This document shows, in pieces, positions 1 to 7,296 of a stretch of DNA of 9,996 nt. Source of the stretch: DATDDB01 sp036524005 (GTDB lineage Bacteria > Pseudomonadota > Gammaproteobacteria > Burkholderiales > Gallionellaceae); NCBI GenBank assembly GCA_036524005.1, contig DATDDB010000034.1:1-9996 (forward strand), given 5' to 3'. Every line of letters begins with the position of its first letter. Position 1 is the first letter of the stretch. Made by a program: the position numbers and the translations under genes. The notes under the pieces were generated by a model that saw only the letters and a list, made by a program, of their open reading frames with translations, was not told the origin of the DNA and searched no databases.

Positions 1-2049
1 CGCTTCATGCGCTATTTGCAGCATCGCAACATCGTCCAGACCGAAGGGCGCAAGGTGTGGGCCTTCCTCGGCGACGGTGAGACCGACGAGCCGGAGTCGC
101 TGGGTGCGATCTCCATGGCCGGCCGCGAGAAACTGGACAACCTGATTTTCGTGGTCAACTGCAACCTGCAGCGCCTCGATGGCCCGGTGCGCGGCAACGG
201 CAAAATCATCCAGGAACTCGAAGGCGTATTCCGCGGCGCGGGCTGGAATGTGATCAAGGTGGTGTGGGGCGGCCGCTGGGATCGCCTGCTGGCCAAGGAC
301 AAGACCGGCCTGCTGCTCAAGCGCATGGAAGAGGTGGTGGACGGCGAATACCAGACCTACAAATCCAAGAACGGCGCATACGTGCGCGAACATTTCTTCG
401 GCAAGTATCCCGAGTTGCTGGAACTGGTCTCCGATATGTCCGACGACGAGATCTGGCACCTGGATCGCGGCGGCCATGACCCGCACAAGCTGTTTGCGGC
501 CTATGCGGCGGCGACCCAGCATAAGGGCCAGCCAACCGTGATACTGGCCAAGACGGTGAAGGGCTACGGCATGGGCGCCTCGGGTGAGGCGCAAAACCCG
601 ACCCACCAGCAAAAGAAAATGGACGAAGAGTCGCTGCGCAAATTCCGCGACCGCTTCAAAATCCCGGTTTCCGACGCGCAGCTGGAGCAACTGCCTTTCG
701 TGCGCCCGGATGCAGACAGCCAGGAAGCCAAATACCTGCGCGAGCGGGGGGCGGCAATGGGCACGGTGCCTGCGCGCAAGCCGCATGCCAAATCCCTGCA
801 GGTGCCTGGCCTGGATGCATTCGAAGCCTTGTTGAAAGACAGCGAAGGCCGCGAATTTTCCACCACCATGGCATTCGTACGCCTGCTCGGTATCCTGGTC
901 AAGGACAAGAACATCGGCAGGCAGATCGTGCCCATCGTGCCCGATGAGTCCCGTACTTTCGGCATGGAAGGCATGTTCCGCCAGCTCGGCATCTTCTCGC
1001 AGGTGGGCCAGCTCTACACGCCGCAGGATGCCGACCAATTGATGTTCTACAAGGAAGACCGGAGCGGCCAGATCCTGCAGGAAGGCATCAACGAGGCCGG
1101 CGGCATGGCCGACTGGATCGCTGCCGCCACTTCCTATGCCAACCACGGCACGGCGATGATCCCGTTCTACATTTATTACTCGATGTTCGGCTTCCAGCGT
1201 GTGGGGGACCTGGCCTGGGCGGCGGGCGACATGCGCTCACGCGGCTTCCTGCTGGGCGGCACCGCCGGGCGCACCACGCTCAACGGCGAGGGGCTGCAGC
1301 ACCAGGACGGCCATAGCCACATCCAGGCAGGCATGATCCCGAATTGCGTTTCCTATGATCCGACCTTCGCATATGAAGTGGCGGTCATCATCCAGGATGG
1401 CATGCGCCGCATGTACCAGAAGCAGGAAGATGTGTTCTATTACCTCACGGTGATGAACGAGAACTACACCCATCCGGCCATGCCCAAGGGTGCGGAGGAA
1501 GGCATCATCAAGGGCATGTACCTGCTTTCCGAAGCCAAGGCGAAGGACAACGCGCCCAGAGTGCAATTGCTGGGCAGCGGCACCATTTTGCGCGAAGTGA
1601 TCGCCGCGGCCGAATTGCTGCAAAAGGATTTCGGCGTTTCCGCCGACATCTGGAGCGTGACCAGCTTCAACGAACTGCGCCGCGAGGGCCTGGATTGCGA
1701 ACGCTGGAACATGCTGCATCCGGAGGCTTCGCGTCGCGTCAGCTACGTCGAGCAATGCCTGGCGCAGCGCAGCGGGCCGGTGGTGGCAGCGACCGATTAC
1801 ATCAAGTCCTATGCCGACCAGATTCGCCCATATATCCCGGCGCGCTACAAGGTGCTGGGCACGGACGGCTTCGGACGCTCGGATACGCGCAAGAAACTGC
1901 GCCACTTCTTCGAAGTGGACCGCTACTATGTCGCGGTGGCTGCGCTGAAGGCGCTGGCCGACGAGGGCATGATCAAGGCCGCGGATGTGAGCCGCGCGAT
2001 CAAGCTGTACAAGATCAACCCGGACAAGCCGAACCCGGTTACGGTTTAA
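1..2049 (+). CDS. aceE: Pyruvate dehydrogenase E1 component, homodimeric type (5' partial)
   Basis: This is the thiamine-diphosphate-dependent E1 subunit of the pyruvate dehydrogenase complex. It decarboxylates pyruvate and passes the acetyl group to lipoyl-E2 in the cytoplasm. The reading frame is open from base 1, so the real start lies upstream. By alignment from memory to E. coli AceE (887 aa), about 205 N-terminal residues are missing and the total length would match closely. The ThDP/Mg motif is visible: GDG at 70-78, running to NCN at 157-165. The active-site loop histidine (NPTHQQKKM) is at 604-606, and the conserved GEGLQHQDGHSH segment is at about 1285-1320. The C-terminus (NPDKPNPVTV) ends naturally at the TAA of 2047-2049. 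The frame is intact, with no frameshift. An internal ATG at 7 is only a methionine inside the protein. aceF follows after 159 bases. Identification is very secure. Confidence 0.98.
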   Translation, partial: RFMRYLQHRNIVQTEGRKVWAFLGDGETDEPESLGAISMAGREKLDNLIFVVNCNLQRLDGPVRGNGKIIQELEGVFRGAGWNVIKVVWGGRWDRLLAKDKTGLLLKRMEEVVDGEYQTYKSKNGAYVREHFFGKYPELLELVSDMSDDEIWHLDRGGHDPHKLFAAYAAATQHKGQPTVILAKTVKGYGMGASGEAQNPTHQQKKMDEESLRKFRDRFKIPVSDAQLEQLPFVRPDADSQEAKYLRERGAAMGTVPARKPHAKSLQVPGLDAFEALLKDSEGREFSTTMAFVRLLGILVKDKNIGRQIVPIVPDESRTFGMEGMFRQLGIFSQVGQLYTPQDADQLMFYKEDRSGQILQEGINEAGGMADWIAAATSYANHGTAMIPFYIYYSMFGFQRVGDLAWAAGDMRSRGFLLGGTAGRTTLNGEGLQHQDGHSHIQAGMIPNCVSYDPTFAYEVAVIIQDGMRRMYQKQEDVFYYLTVMNENYTHPAMPKGAEEGIIKGMYLLSEAKAKDNAPRVQLLGSGTILREVIAAAELLQKDFGVSADIWSVTSFNELRREGLDCERWNMLHPEASRRVSYVEQCLAQRSGPVVAATDYIKSYADQIRPYIPARYKVLGTDGFGRSDTRKKLRHFFEVDRYYVAVAALKALADEGMIKAADVSRAIKLYKINPDKPNPVTV

Positions 2050-2140
2050 AGGAGCGAAAACTACTGTGCTTGGCATAACTGTGTTGCCCGGTGGCTCAAG
2101 ATGCTCATTTGCATTTCAGCAAACTCCGCTCTTTCGCCAT

Positions 2141-2175
2141 CGAGCGCCTTGTTCTGCCTGCGCTCGTGACGTTTT
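2141..2175 (+). terminator. Candidate hairpin with T run in the aceE-aceF gap
   Basis: In the 159-base gap between aceE and aceF, CGAGCGC (2141-2147) and GCGCTCG (2160-2166) form a perfect 7-bp GC-rich stem with a 12-base loop. TTTT follows at 2172-2175, five bases after the stem. This resembles a weak intrinsic terminator, attenuator or processing hairpin. The T run is short and not adjacent to the stem, so full termination is doubtful, and aceF must still be expressed. A smaller 5-bp stem, TTTGC (2108-2112) with GCAAA (2119-2123), lies upstream. I see no convincing promoter in the rest of the gap. Confidence 0.35.
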
Positions 2176-2208
2176 CGCCAACTCCGAATTCAGAGAGGCA
2201 GTTTAGTT

Positions 2209-3474
2209 ATGGAAAAAGTTTTGGTGCCGGACATCGGCAACTTCAAGGATGTTGAAATCATTGAAGTGATGGTCAAGGCAGGTGATACGGTCAATGCTGA
2301 AGATGCACTGATCACGCTGGAAACCGACAAGGCCACCATGGATGTGCCGTCCCCCTTCTCCGGCGTGATCAAGGAAATGAAGGTCAAGGTCGGCGACAAG
2401 GTTTCGGAAGGTTCGCTGATTGCGCTGGTGGAAGCCAGCGCGGGCGCTGCCCGGCCGGCGGCAGCCGCCAAGGCACCCGCTGCTGCACAGCCGGCGCGCG
2501 CGGCGGCCCCTGTTGCCGCGGCGCCAGCCGCGGCCGCGCCGTCAATGTCGGCAGTGTCCCAGGCGCCAGCGCCCGGCGGAAAAGCACACGCCAGCCCCTC
2601 GGTACGCCGCTTCGCGCGCGAGCTCGGGGTAAACCTGGCACAGGTGCGAGGCAGCGGTGCCAAGGGCCGCGTCACCAAGGAGGACGTGCAGAATTTCGTG
2701 AAAGCCGCATTGGCGCAACCACGCGGCGGCACCGGGCTGCAATTGCCGGAAATGCCGGCGGTGGATTTTTCCAAGTTCGGTGCCATCGAAAACAAGCCGC
2801 TGTCGCGCATCAAGAAGCTTTCCGGCGCTTATCTGCACCGCAACTGGGTTTCCATCCCGCATATCACCCAGCACGACGAGGCCGACATCACCGAGATGGA
2901 AGCCTTGCGCAAGAAGCTCTCTGCGGAATACGCCGCGCAGGGTATCAAGATCACCCCGCTGGCCTTCATGCTCAAGGCCGTGGTGGAGGTGCTGAAGCAG
3001 TATCCGGATTTTAACGCCTCGCTGGATGCGGGCGGCGAGACCCTGATCCTGAAAAAATACTTCCATGTCGGCGTGGCGGTGGATACGCCGGAAGGGCTGG
3101 TGGTGCCGGTGCTGCGCGATGTGGACCAGAAAGGCATCGTGCAGCTGGCCAAGGAACTGGGCGAGATCAGCGCCCGTGCGCGTGACAAGAAGATTTCCGC
3201 CGCCGAGATGCAGGGCGGCTGCTTCACCATCTCCAGCCTGGGCGGTATCGGCGGTTCGTTCTTCACGCCCATCATCAATGCGCCTGAGGTCGCCATTCTG
3301 GGCGTGTCGCGCGCAAACATGAAGCCGGTATGGAAAGGCGACAAGTTCGAACCGCGCCTGATGCTGCCGCTGTCGCTCTCCTACGACCACCGCGTGATCG
3401 ACGGCGCGGCGGGCGCGCGTTTCACCACGGCGCTGACGCAGGTGCTGGCGGAAGCGGGCAAGCTGGCGCTGTAA
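2209..3474 (+). CDS. aceF: Dihydrolipoamide acetyltransferase, E2 of pyruvate dehydrogenase
   Basis: This 421-aa protein transfers the acetyl group from E1-generated acetyl-lipoate to CoA and forms the core of the complex. There is one lipoyl domain (about 2-75) with the lipoyl lysine at K41 in ETDKATMDVP. A flexible Ala/Pro linker follows (about 78-126), then a peripheral-subunit-binding domain (about 128-165, from SPSVRRFARELG to VTKEDVQNFV). The catalytic acetyltransferase domain (about 190-421) ends with the DHRVIDG motif carrying His394 and Asp398. The ATG at 2209 is preceded by GAGAGG (2193-2198), a usable but rather distant ribosome binding site. The protein begins directly with the lipoyl domain, which supports this start. 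E. coli AceF has three lipoyl domains, so this is a short form. It is probably co-transcribed with aceE. The E3 gene lpd does not follow and must be elsewhere if present. Confidence 0.98.
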   Translation: MEKVLVPDIGNFKDVEIIEVMVKAGDTVNAEDALITLETDKATMDVPSPFSGVIKEMKVKVGDKVSEGSLIALVEASAGAARPAAAAKAPAAAQPARAAAPVAAAPAAAAPSMSAVSQAPAPGGKAHASPSVRRFARELGVNLAQVRGSGAKGRVTKEDVQNFVKAALAQPRGGTGLQLPEMPAVDFSKFGAIENKPLSRIKKLSGAYLHRNWVSIPHITQHDEADITEMEALRKKLSAEYAAQGIKITPLAFMLKAVVEVLKQYPDFNASLDAGGETLILKKYFHVGVAVDTPEGLVVPVLRDVDQKGIVQLAKELGEISARARDKKISAAEMQGGCFTISSLGGIGGSFFTPIINAPEVAILGVSRANMKPVWKGDKFEPRLMLPLSLSYDHRVIDGAAGARFTTALTQVLAEAGKLAL

Positions 3475-3490
3475 AAGGCACGATTCAACC

Positions 3491-3547
3491 GGGACGCAAA
3501 GGCGCAGCATTGACGACGAGCCATCATTCCCCGTACCTTTGTGTCCC
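3491..3547. repeat. 12-bp imperfect inverted repeat in the aceF-nadD gap
   Basis: GGGACGCAAAGG (3491-3502) is the reverse complement of CCTTTGTGTCCC (3536-3547) at 11 of 12 positions. As RNA the odd position becomes a G-U pair, giving an unbroken 12-bp stem around a 33-base loop. It fills the middle of the 100-base gap between the aceF stop and the nadD start. The arm resembles the dispersed 'gacgcaaaggcg' type of sequence that I recall from betaproteobacterial intergenic DNA, but I cannot verify this here. It could be a small dispersed repeat or a transcript-end stem-loop. No T run follows, so it is not a typical intrinsic terminator. Confidence 0.6.
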
Positions 3548-3574
3548 CATGACTGGCCCTGACAGGCTCAAATC

Positions 3575-4252
3575 ATGAGCGCCGCACCGATCGGCAAGGT
3601 TGCTCCCATTGGTGTTCTGGGCGGCACGTTTGACCCCATCCACTTTGGCCATTTGCGCCTGGGGCAGGAGGCGCTGGAGCAGTGCGGGCTGGCTCAAGTG
3701 CGTTTCATTCCCGCCGGCACCCCGCCGCACCGCAATGCGCCGCATGGCGAAGCGCGGCATCGCCTGGAGATGGCGCGCCTGGCTGTGCAGGGCAATGCCG
3801 CATTCGCCCTGGATGAGCGTGAAATCCAGCTGAAAACGCCCTGTTATACCGTGAACACACTGGCTTCATTGCGCGCCGAACTGGGCGCGCAACCGCTTTG
3901 CCTGCTGATGGGCGGCGACGCGTTCCTGCAGTTGCACACCTGGCATGAGTGGAAGAGGCTGTTCGGGCTGGCGCACATCGTGGTCATGCAGCGCGCAGGC
4001 GGGCAGCCACTGGGCAATGCCATGAACCACGCCGATGCCGAACTGCTGCAGGAATACCGTGCGCGCCTTGCGCCGGGCGCAGCTGCGCTGCATGAAGCGC
4101 CCGCCGGATCCATACTGGTGATAGACATGCCTGCGCTGGAAATTTCCGCCACCGACATACGCCGCCGCTGCGCCGAGGGCAGGAGCATACGCTACCTGCT
4201 GCCGGACGCAGTGGCCGATTACATCCACACCCATGAGCTTTACCGATGCTGA
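3575..4252 (+). CDS. nadD: Nicotinate-nucleotide adenylyltransferase
   Basis: This 225-aa enzyme adenylates nicotinate mononucleotide with ATP to form deamido-NAD, a central step of NAD synthesis in the cytoplasm. The nucleotidyltransferase signature GGTFDPIHFGH is at residues 16-26, with the HxGH-like histidines His23 and His26. The second ATP-binding motif, ISATDIR, is at 190-196. Length and both motifs match bacterial NadD. The ATG at 3575 has only a weak upstream AGG (3564-3566). It leaves a 12-residue leader before the conserved IGVLGG strand, which is plausible. The gene begins a housekeeping cluster: its last 7 bases overlap the start of rsfS, implying translational coupling. Any promoter would have to be in or before the 100-base gap after aceF, but none is clear. 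Confidence 0.97.
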   Translation: MSAAPIGKVAPIGVLGGTFDPIHFGHLRLGQEALEQCGLAQVRFIPAGTPPHRNAPHGEARHRLEMARLAVQGNAAFALDEREIQLKTPCYTVNTLASLRAELGAQPLCLLMGGDAFLQLHTWHEWKRLFGLAHIVVMQRAGGQPLGNAMNHADAELLQEYRARLAPGAAALHEAPAGSILVIDMPALEISATDIRRRCAEGRSIRYLLPDAVADYIHTHELYRC

Positions 4253-4605
4253 CTGTAGACGAAAAAACCCAGGCCGTCGTGGCCGCGCTGGAGGACATCA
4301 AGGCCAACGACATTTTGGTGCTCGACACCAGCCATTTCAGTTCGCTGTTTGAACGCATGGTGATCGCCAGCGCGCAATCCACGCGCCAGACCAAGGCACT
4401 GGCCGACAACGTGGTCGACCAGCTCAGGTTGCGCGGGGAAGACGCGCTGGGGATAGAAGGAGCGGACCCTGGCGAATGGATACTGGTGGACCTGGGAGAA
4501 GTGGTAGTGCACATCATGCAGCCCGCGGTGCGTGCCTACTACAACCTTGAGGAGCTGTGGAACATGCAGCACCTGCCGCGCAATATCGGCCACAAGGCAA
4601 AATGA
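4246..4605 (+). CDS. rsfS: Ribosomal silencing factor RsfS
   Basis: This 119-aa protein of the RsfS/Iojap (DUF143) family binds ribosomal protein uL14 on the 50S subunit and blocks subunit joining, lowering translation in starvation. The conserved segments are present: ASAQSTRQTKALAD (41-54), then GEWILVDLGEVVVHIM (76-91), followed by the RxYYNLEELW signature (96-105). Length is normal for the family. The ATG at 4246 overlaps the nadD stop (TGA 4250-4252) in another frame, so translation is probably coupled. No separate strong ribosome binding site is seen. rlmH starts 13 bases after the stop. The nadD-rsfS-rlmH order is widely conserved in proteobacteria and joins NAD synthesis with large-subunit functions. 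Confidence 0.97.
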   Translation: MLTVDEKTQAVVAALEDIKANDILVLDTSHFSSLFERMVIASAQSTRQTKALADNVVDQLRLRGEDALGIEGADPGEWILVDLGEVVVHIMQPAVRAYYNLEELWNMQHLPRNIGHKAK

Positions 4606-4618
4606 TCCTTGGGGCACC

Positions 4619-5089
4619 ATGAGATTCCTCATCCTGTCGGTCGGCCACAAAATTCCCGAGTGGGTCACCGCAGGATACACTGAATATGCCAAGCGCATGC
4701 CGCGCGAGGCGAAAATCGAGCTGCTGGAGCTGAAACCAGAGCCGCGCACCAGCGGCAAGACCCCACAGCAAATCATGGAAGCCGAGGCGCAACGCCTTCT
4801 GGCGGCGCTTCCCGCCGGTTGCCTGCGCATTGCGCTCGATGAACGCGGCGCCGCCTGGACCACGCGCCAGCTGGCGGACAAGATGGGGCAGTGGATGGGC
4901 GAGGGGCGTGATGTGGCATTCATTATTGGCGGGGCGGATGGTCTGCACGAGTCAGTGAAAAAAGGCGCGCATCAACTGCTGGCGCTGTCTGCCATGACGT
5001 TGCCGCACGCCATGGTGCGCGTGCTGCTCGCAGAACAGTTGTATCGGGCGCATAGTTTGTTGCACAATCACCCCTACCATAGAGAATAA
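4619..5089 (+). CDS. rlmH: 23S rRNA (pseudouridine1915-N3)-methyltransferase RlmH
   Basis: This SPOUT-family methyltransferase uses S-adenosylmethionine to N3-methylate pseudouridine 1915 in helix 69 of 23S rRNA on assembled 70S ribosomes. From the ATG at 4619 the protein is 156 aa, against 155 in E. coli. It starts MRFLILSVGHK, as RlmH proteins do. The SAM-binding knot region is visible as IGGADG (103-108) and LSAMTLPHAMVRVLLAEQLYRA (123-144). The invariant C-terminus NHPYHRE is at 150-156. An upstream in-frame ATG at 4532 would add 29 residues lying inside rsfS and unlike the family, so I reject that start. The ribosome binding site is poor (TTGGGG), consistent with coupling to rsfS. Confidence 0.97.
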   Translation: MRFLILSVGHKIPEWVTAGYTEYAKRMPREAKIELLELKPEPRTSGKTPQQIMEAEAQRLLAALPAGCLRIALDERGAAWTTRQLADKMGQWMGEGRDVAFIIGGADGLHESVKKGAHQLLALSAMTLPHAMVRVLLAEQLYRAHSLLHNHPYHRE

Positions 5090-5114
5090 CAATCCGGATT
5101 TCATTTCAATTGCC

Positions 5115-5732
5115 ATGATCGCCCATCCGCGCATCTACCTGGCCTCGCAAAGTCCGCGCCGCCGTGACCTGCTCAAGCAGATCGGGGTCAATTTCGAGGT
5201 GTTGCTGCTGCGCACCGACCCGCGCCGCAAGGCGGATGTGGACGAAACGCCCCACGCCAATGAACCGCCGGGTGATTACGTCATGCGCATCTGCCAAGCC
5301 AAGGCCCATGCCGGGTTGGCTACGCTCAGGTATCGCAATCTTCCTGCATTTCCGGTCCTGGCGGCCGATACCACCGTAACGCTGGAAGGGAAAGTGCTTG
5401 GCAAACCAGGCGACCGCGAGGAAGCAGCCTCCATGTTGCGCCTGCTTTCCGGAAGGCAGCATCGGGTGCTGAGCGCAGTGGCCATAGCTTTCGACGACCG
5501 CATCGAAGTGCGCATGAGCGAGACGGCGGTCACCTTCGTCACGCTTAGCGAGGAACGCATACGCCGCTATGTGCTGACCAGCGAGCCGCACGACAAGGCG
5601 GGCGCCTATGGAATACAGGGGCATGCCGGCGCGTTCGTGCAGCGCATCGAGGGCAGCTATTCCGGAGTGGTGGGACTTCCCCTGGCGGAGACGGTAGAAT
5701 TGCTGCAATTGTCAGGATACCCCGTGCCATGA
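5115..5732 (+). CDS. maf: Maf-family nucleotide pyrophosphatase, YhdE type (dTTP/UTP)
   Basis: This 205-aa Maf protein hydrolyses nucleoside triphosphates to monophosphates. The YhdE branch prefers dTTP, UTP and their modified forms, and acts as a pool-cleaning enzyme. The family signature SQSPRR is at 11-16, the catalytic aspartate is D85 in LAADTTV, and lysines K63 and K97 lie in their conserved surroundings. DKAGAYGIQG (160-169) is typical of the YhdE rather than the YceF branch. The loop between the first strand and YVMRIC is about eight residues longer than in E. coli YhdE. The ATG at 5115 lacks a visible ribosome binding site, but the protein begins directly before the conserved IYLASQSPRR. 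It follows rlmH by 25 bases and shares an ATGA stop/start overlap with rng. Confidence 0.95.
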   Translation: MIAHPRIYLASQSPRRRDLLKQIGVNFEVLLLRTDPRRKADVDETPHANEPPGDYVMRICQAKAHAGLATLRYRNLPAFPVLAADTTVTLEGKVLGKPGDREEAASMLRLLSGRQHRVLSAVAIAFDDRIEVRMSETAVTFVTLSEERIRRYVLTSEPHDKAGAYGIQGHAGAFVQRIEGSYSGVVGLPLAETVELLQLSGYPVP

Positions 5733-7183
5733 ACAACGAGATACTGATCAATGTTACCCCCCAGGAAACCAGAGTAGCAGTGATGCAGCAGGGCGTGGCC
5801 CAGGAGTTGCATATCGAACGCGGCGGCAACCGCGGCATGGTCGGCAACATCTATTTCGGCCGCGTGAAGCGGGTCTTGCCGGGGATGCAGTCCGCCTTCA
5901 TAGACATTGGCCACGAGCGCTCGGCCTTCCTGCATGTGGCAGACATCTGGGAAGAGCGCCATAACGGTGACCCGGTCAAGCCAATCGAGAAAATCCTGTC
6001 CGAAGGGCAGACCCTGATGGTGCAGGTGATCAAGGATCCTATCGGCACCAAGGGCGCCCGCCTTTCCACCCAGATCAGCATCGCCGGGCGGCTGCTGGTC
6101 TATTTGCCGCAGGAATCGCACATCGGCGTGTCCCAGCGTATCGAAAGCGAAGCCAGCCGCGATCAGCTGCGCGACCGGCTGGTGCTCCTGCTGCCAGAAG
6201 GGCATCGCGGCGGCTACATCATACGCACCCTGGCGGAAACCGCATCAGACAAGGAATTCCTGGCCGACATCGCGTACCTGGACAGGCTGTGGGCGAGCTT
6301 GCAGGAGCAGACGAAAACCATAGCCGCTCCCTCCCCGCTCTACCATGAACTCAATATCGCCTTGCGCGTCTTGCGTGATTTTGTCGGTGAGGAAACCTCG
6401 CACATCCTGGTGGACTCGCGCGAGTCATACCAGAGCATGATCGGTTTCGCGCGCGACTACATCTCCGGCGTGGAACTGCGCCTGAACCACTATGCCGGCG
6501 ACCGGCCGCTGTTCGACCTGTACGGCGTGGAAGCTGAAATCGAACGGGCGTTGTCGCGGCGCGTGGACCTGAAATCCGGGGGCTACCTCATTATCGACCA
6601 GACCGAGGCGCTGACCACCGTGGACGTCAACACCGGCGGGTTCACCGGCGGGCGCAATTTCGACGACACCATTTTCAAGACCAACCTGGAGGCGGCGCAG
6701 GTCATTGCACGCCAGCTGCGGCTGCGCAATCTGGGCGGCATCATCATCTGCGATTTCATCGACATGGACAACCTGGAGCATCGCAGCGCCGTGCTGGAGG
6801 AATTCAAGAAGGCCCTGGCGCGTGACCATACGCGCATTTCGGTGAACGACTTTTCTCCGCTGGGCCTGATCGAGATGACGCGCAAGCGCACGCGCGAAAG
6901 CCTGGCGCATGTGCTGTGCGAACCTTGTCCCACCTGCCAGGGACGGGGCGAGGTGAAAACTGCACAGAGCGTGTGCTACGAGATCCTGCGCGAGATCGTG
7001 CGCGAGGCGCGCCAGTTCAATGCGCGCGAATACCGCATCCTGGCCTCACAACAGGTGATAGACCTGTTTCTGGACGAGGAGTCGCAAAGCCTGGCGCAGA
7101 CCTCGGACTTCATTGGAAAGCCGGTTTCATTGCAGGTGGAAACGCTGTACACGCAGGAACAGTACGACGTGATCCTGATGTAA
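5729..7183 (+). CDS. rng: Ribonuclease G
   Basis: This 484-aa single-strand endoribonuclease of the RNase E/G family matures the 5' end of 16S rRNA and degrades some mRNAs. It starts with the family N-terminus MNNEILINVTPQETRVAV. An S1-type RNA-binding domain follows (about 38-120, including NIYFGRVKRVLPGMQSAFIDIG). The catalytic DNase I-like domain carries two acidic metal ligands, Asp299 (TTVDVNTGG) and Asp342 (CDFIDMDN). The CPxC zinc-link motif that joins subunits is at Cys400 and Cys403. The long RNase E scaffold tail is absent and the length equals that of RNase G, so RNase E is unlikely. The ATG overlaps the maf stop as ATGA. It is the last gene of the nadD-rng cluster. Confidence 0.98.
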   Translation: MNNEILINVTPQETRVAVMQQGVAQELHIERGGNRGMVGNIYFGRVKRVLPGMQSAFIDIGHERSAFLHVADIWEERHNGDPVKPIEKILSEGQTLMVQVIKDPIGTKGARLSTQISIAGRLLVYLPQESHIGVSQRIESEASRDQLRDRLVLLLPEGHRGGYIIRTLAETASDKEFLADIAYLDRLWASLQEQTKTIAAPSPLYHELNIALRVLRDFVGEETSHILVDSRESYQSMIGFARDYISGVELRLNHYAGDRPLFDLYGVEAEIERALSRRVDLKSGGYLIIDQTEALTTVDVNTGGFTGGRNFDDTIFKTNLEAAQVIARQLRLRNLGGIIICDFIDMDNLEHRSAVLEEFKKALARDHTRISVNDFSPLGLIEMTRKRTRESLAHVLCEPCPTCQGRGEVKTAQSVCYEILREIVREARQFNAREYRILASQQVIDLFLDEESQSLAQTSDFIGKPVSLQVETLYTQEQYDVILM

Positions 7184-7223
7184 AACCAGAATATGCTGCG
7201 CACAATGCGCGCAGTTCCTGGTT
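7184..7223 (+). terminator. Two-part stem-loop directly after rng
   Basis: Immediately after the rng TAA, AACCAG (7184-7189) pairs with CTGGTT (7218-7223). Inside this, CTGCGC (7196-7201) pairs with GCGCAG (7209-7214) around a 7-base loop. An asymmetric internal loop (6 and 3 bases) separates the two stems. The position at the 3' end of a housekeeping cluster suggests a transcript-end or RNA-stabilising structure. No T run follows (next bases GGTGTATATT), so classical intrinsic termination is not shown. Confidence 0.45.
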
Positions 7224-7248
7224 GGTGTATATTGCCCCAAGTGCATAG

Positions 7249-7277
7249 TTGCTCTGCAGGATATTAATAAGCACAAT
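7249..7277 (+). promoter_or_regulatory. Weak candidate promoter for the flavin oxidoreductase gene
   Basis: TTGCTC (7249-7254) and CACAAT (7272-7277) are spaced 17 bases apart and match the sigma-70 consensus at four positions each. They sit in the only AT-rich stretch of the gap between rng and the oxidoreductase gene. The predicted transcript would start just before the ribosome binding site at 7284. This is a by-eye match and could be chance. No clear operator palindrome is seen. Confidence 0.2.
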
Positions 7278-7283
7278 ATATTT

Positions 7284-7290
7284 GAGGAGG
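7284..7290 (+). promoter_or_regulatory. Strong ribosome binding site fixing the oxidoreductase start
   Basis: GAGGAGG lies six bases before the ATG at 7297. It decides in favour of that start over the in-frame ATG at 7249, which would add 16 residues unlike the family. Confidence 0.85.
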
Positions 7291-7296
7291 TTCACC

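Noticed and set aside
1237..2076. A 279-codon open frame on the minus strand opposite aceE
   Set aside because: It is fully covered by the conserved E1 coding sequence and has no recognisable domain.
2050..2208. A small gene in the aceE-aceF gap
   Set aside because: No frame with a convincing start, ribosome binding site and length was found; the gap looks non-coding.
2542..3510. A 322-codon open frame on the minus strand opposite aceF
   Set aside because: It is antisense to the conserved E2 catalytic domain, with His/Arg/Gln-rich composition typical of a shadow frame.
4532..4618. Upstream extension of rlmH by 29 residues
   Set aside because: It lies inside rsfS and does not resemble RlmH; starting at 4619 gives the family length and N-terminus.
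5091..5100. Perfect 10-bp palindrome AATCCGGATT between rlmH and maf
   Set aside because: It is too short to form a stable RNA hairpin and has no second copy or context suggesting an operator.
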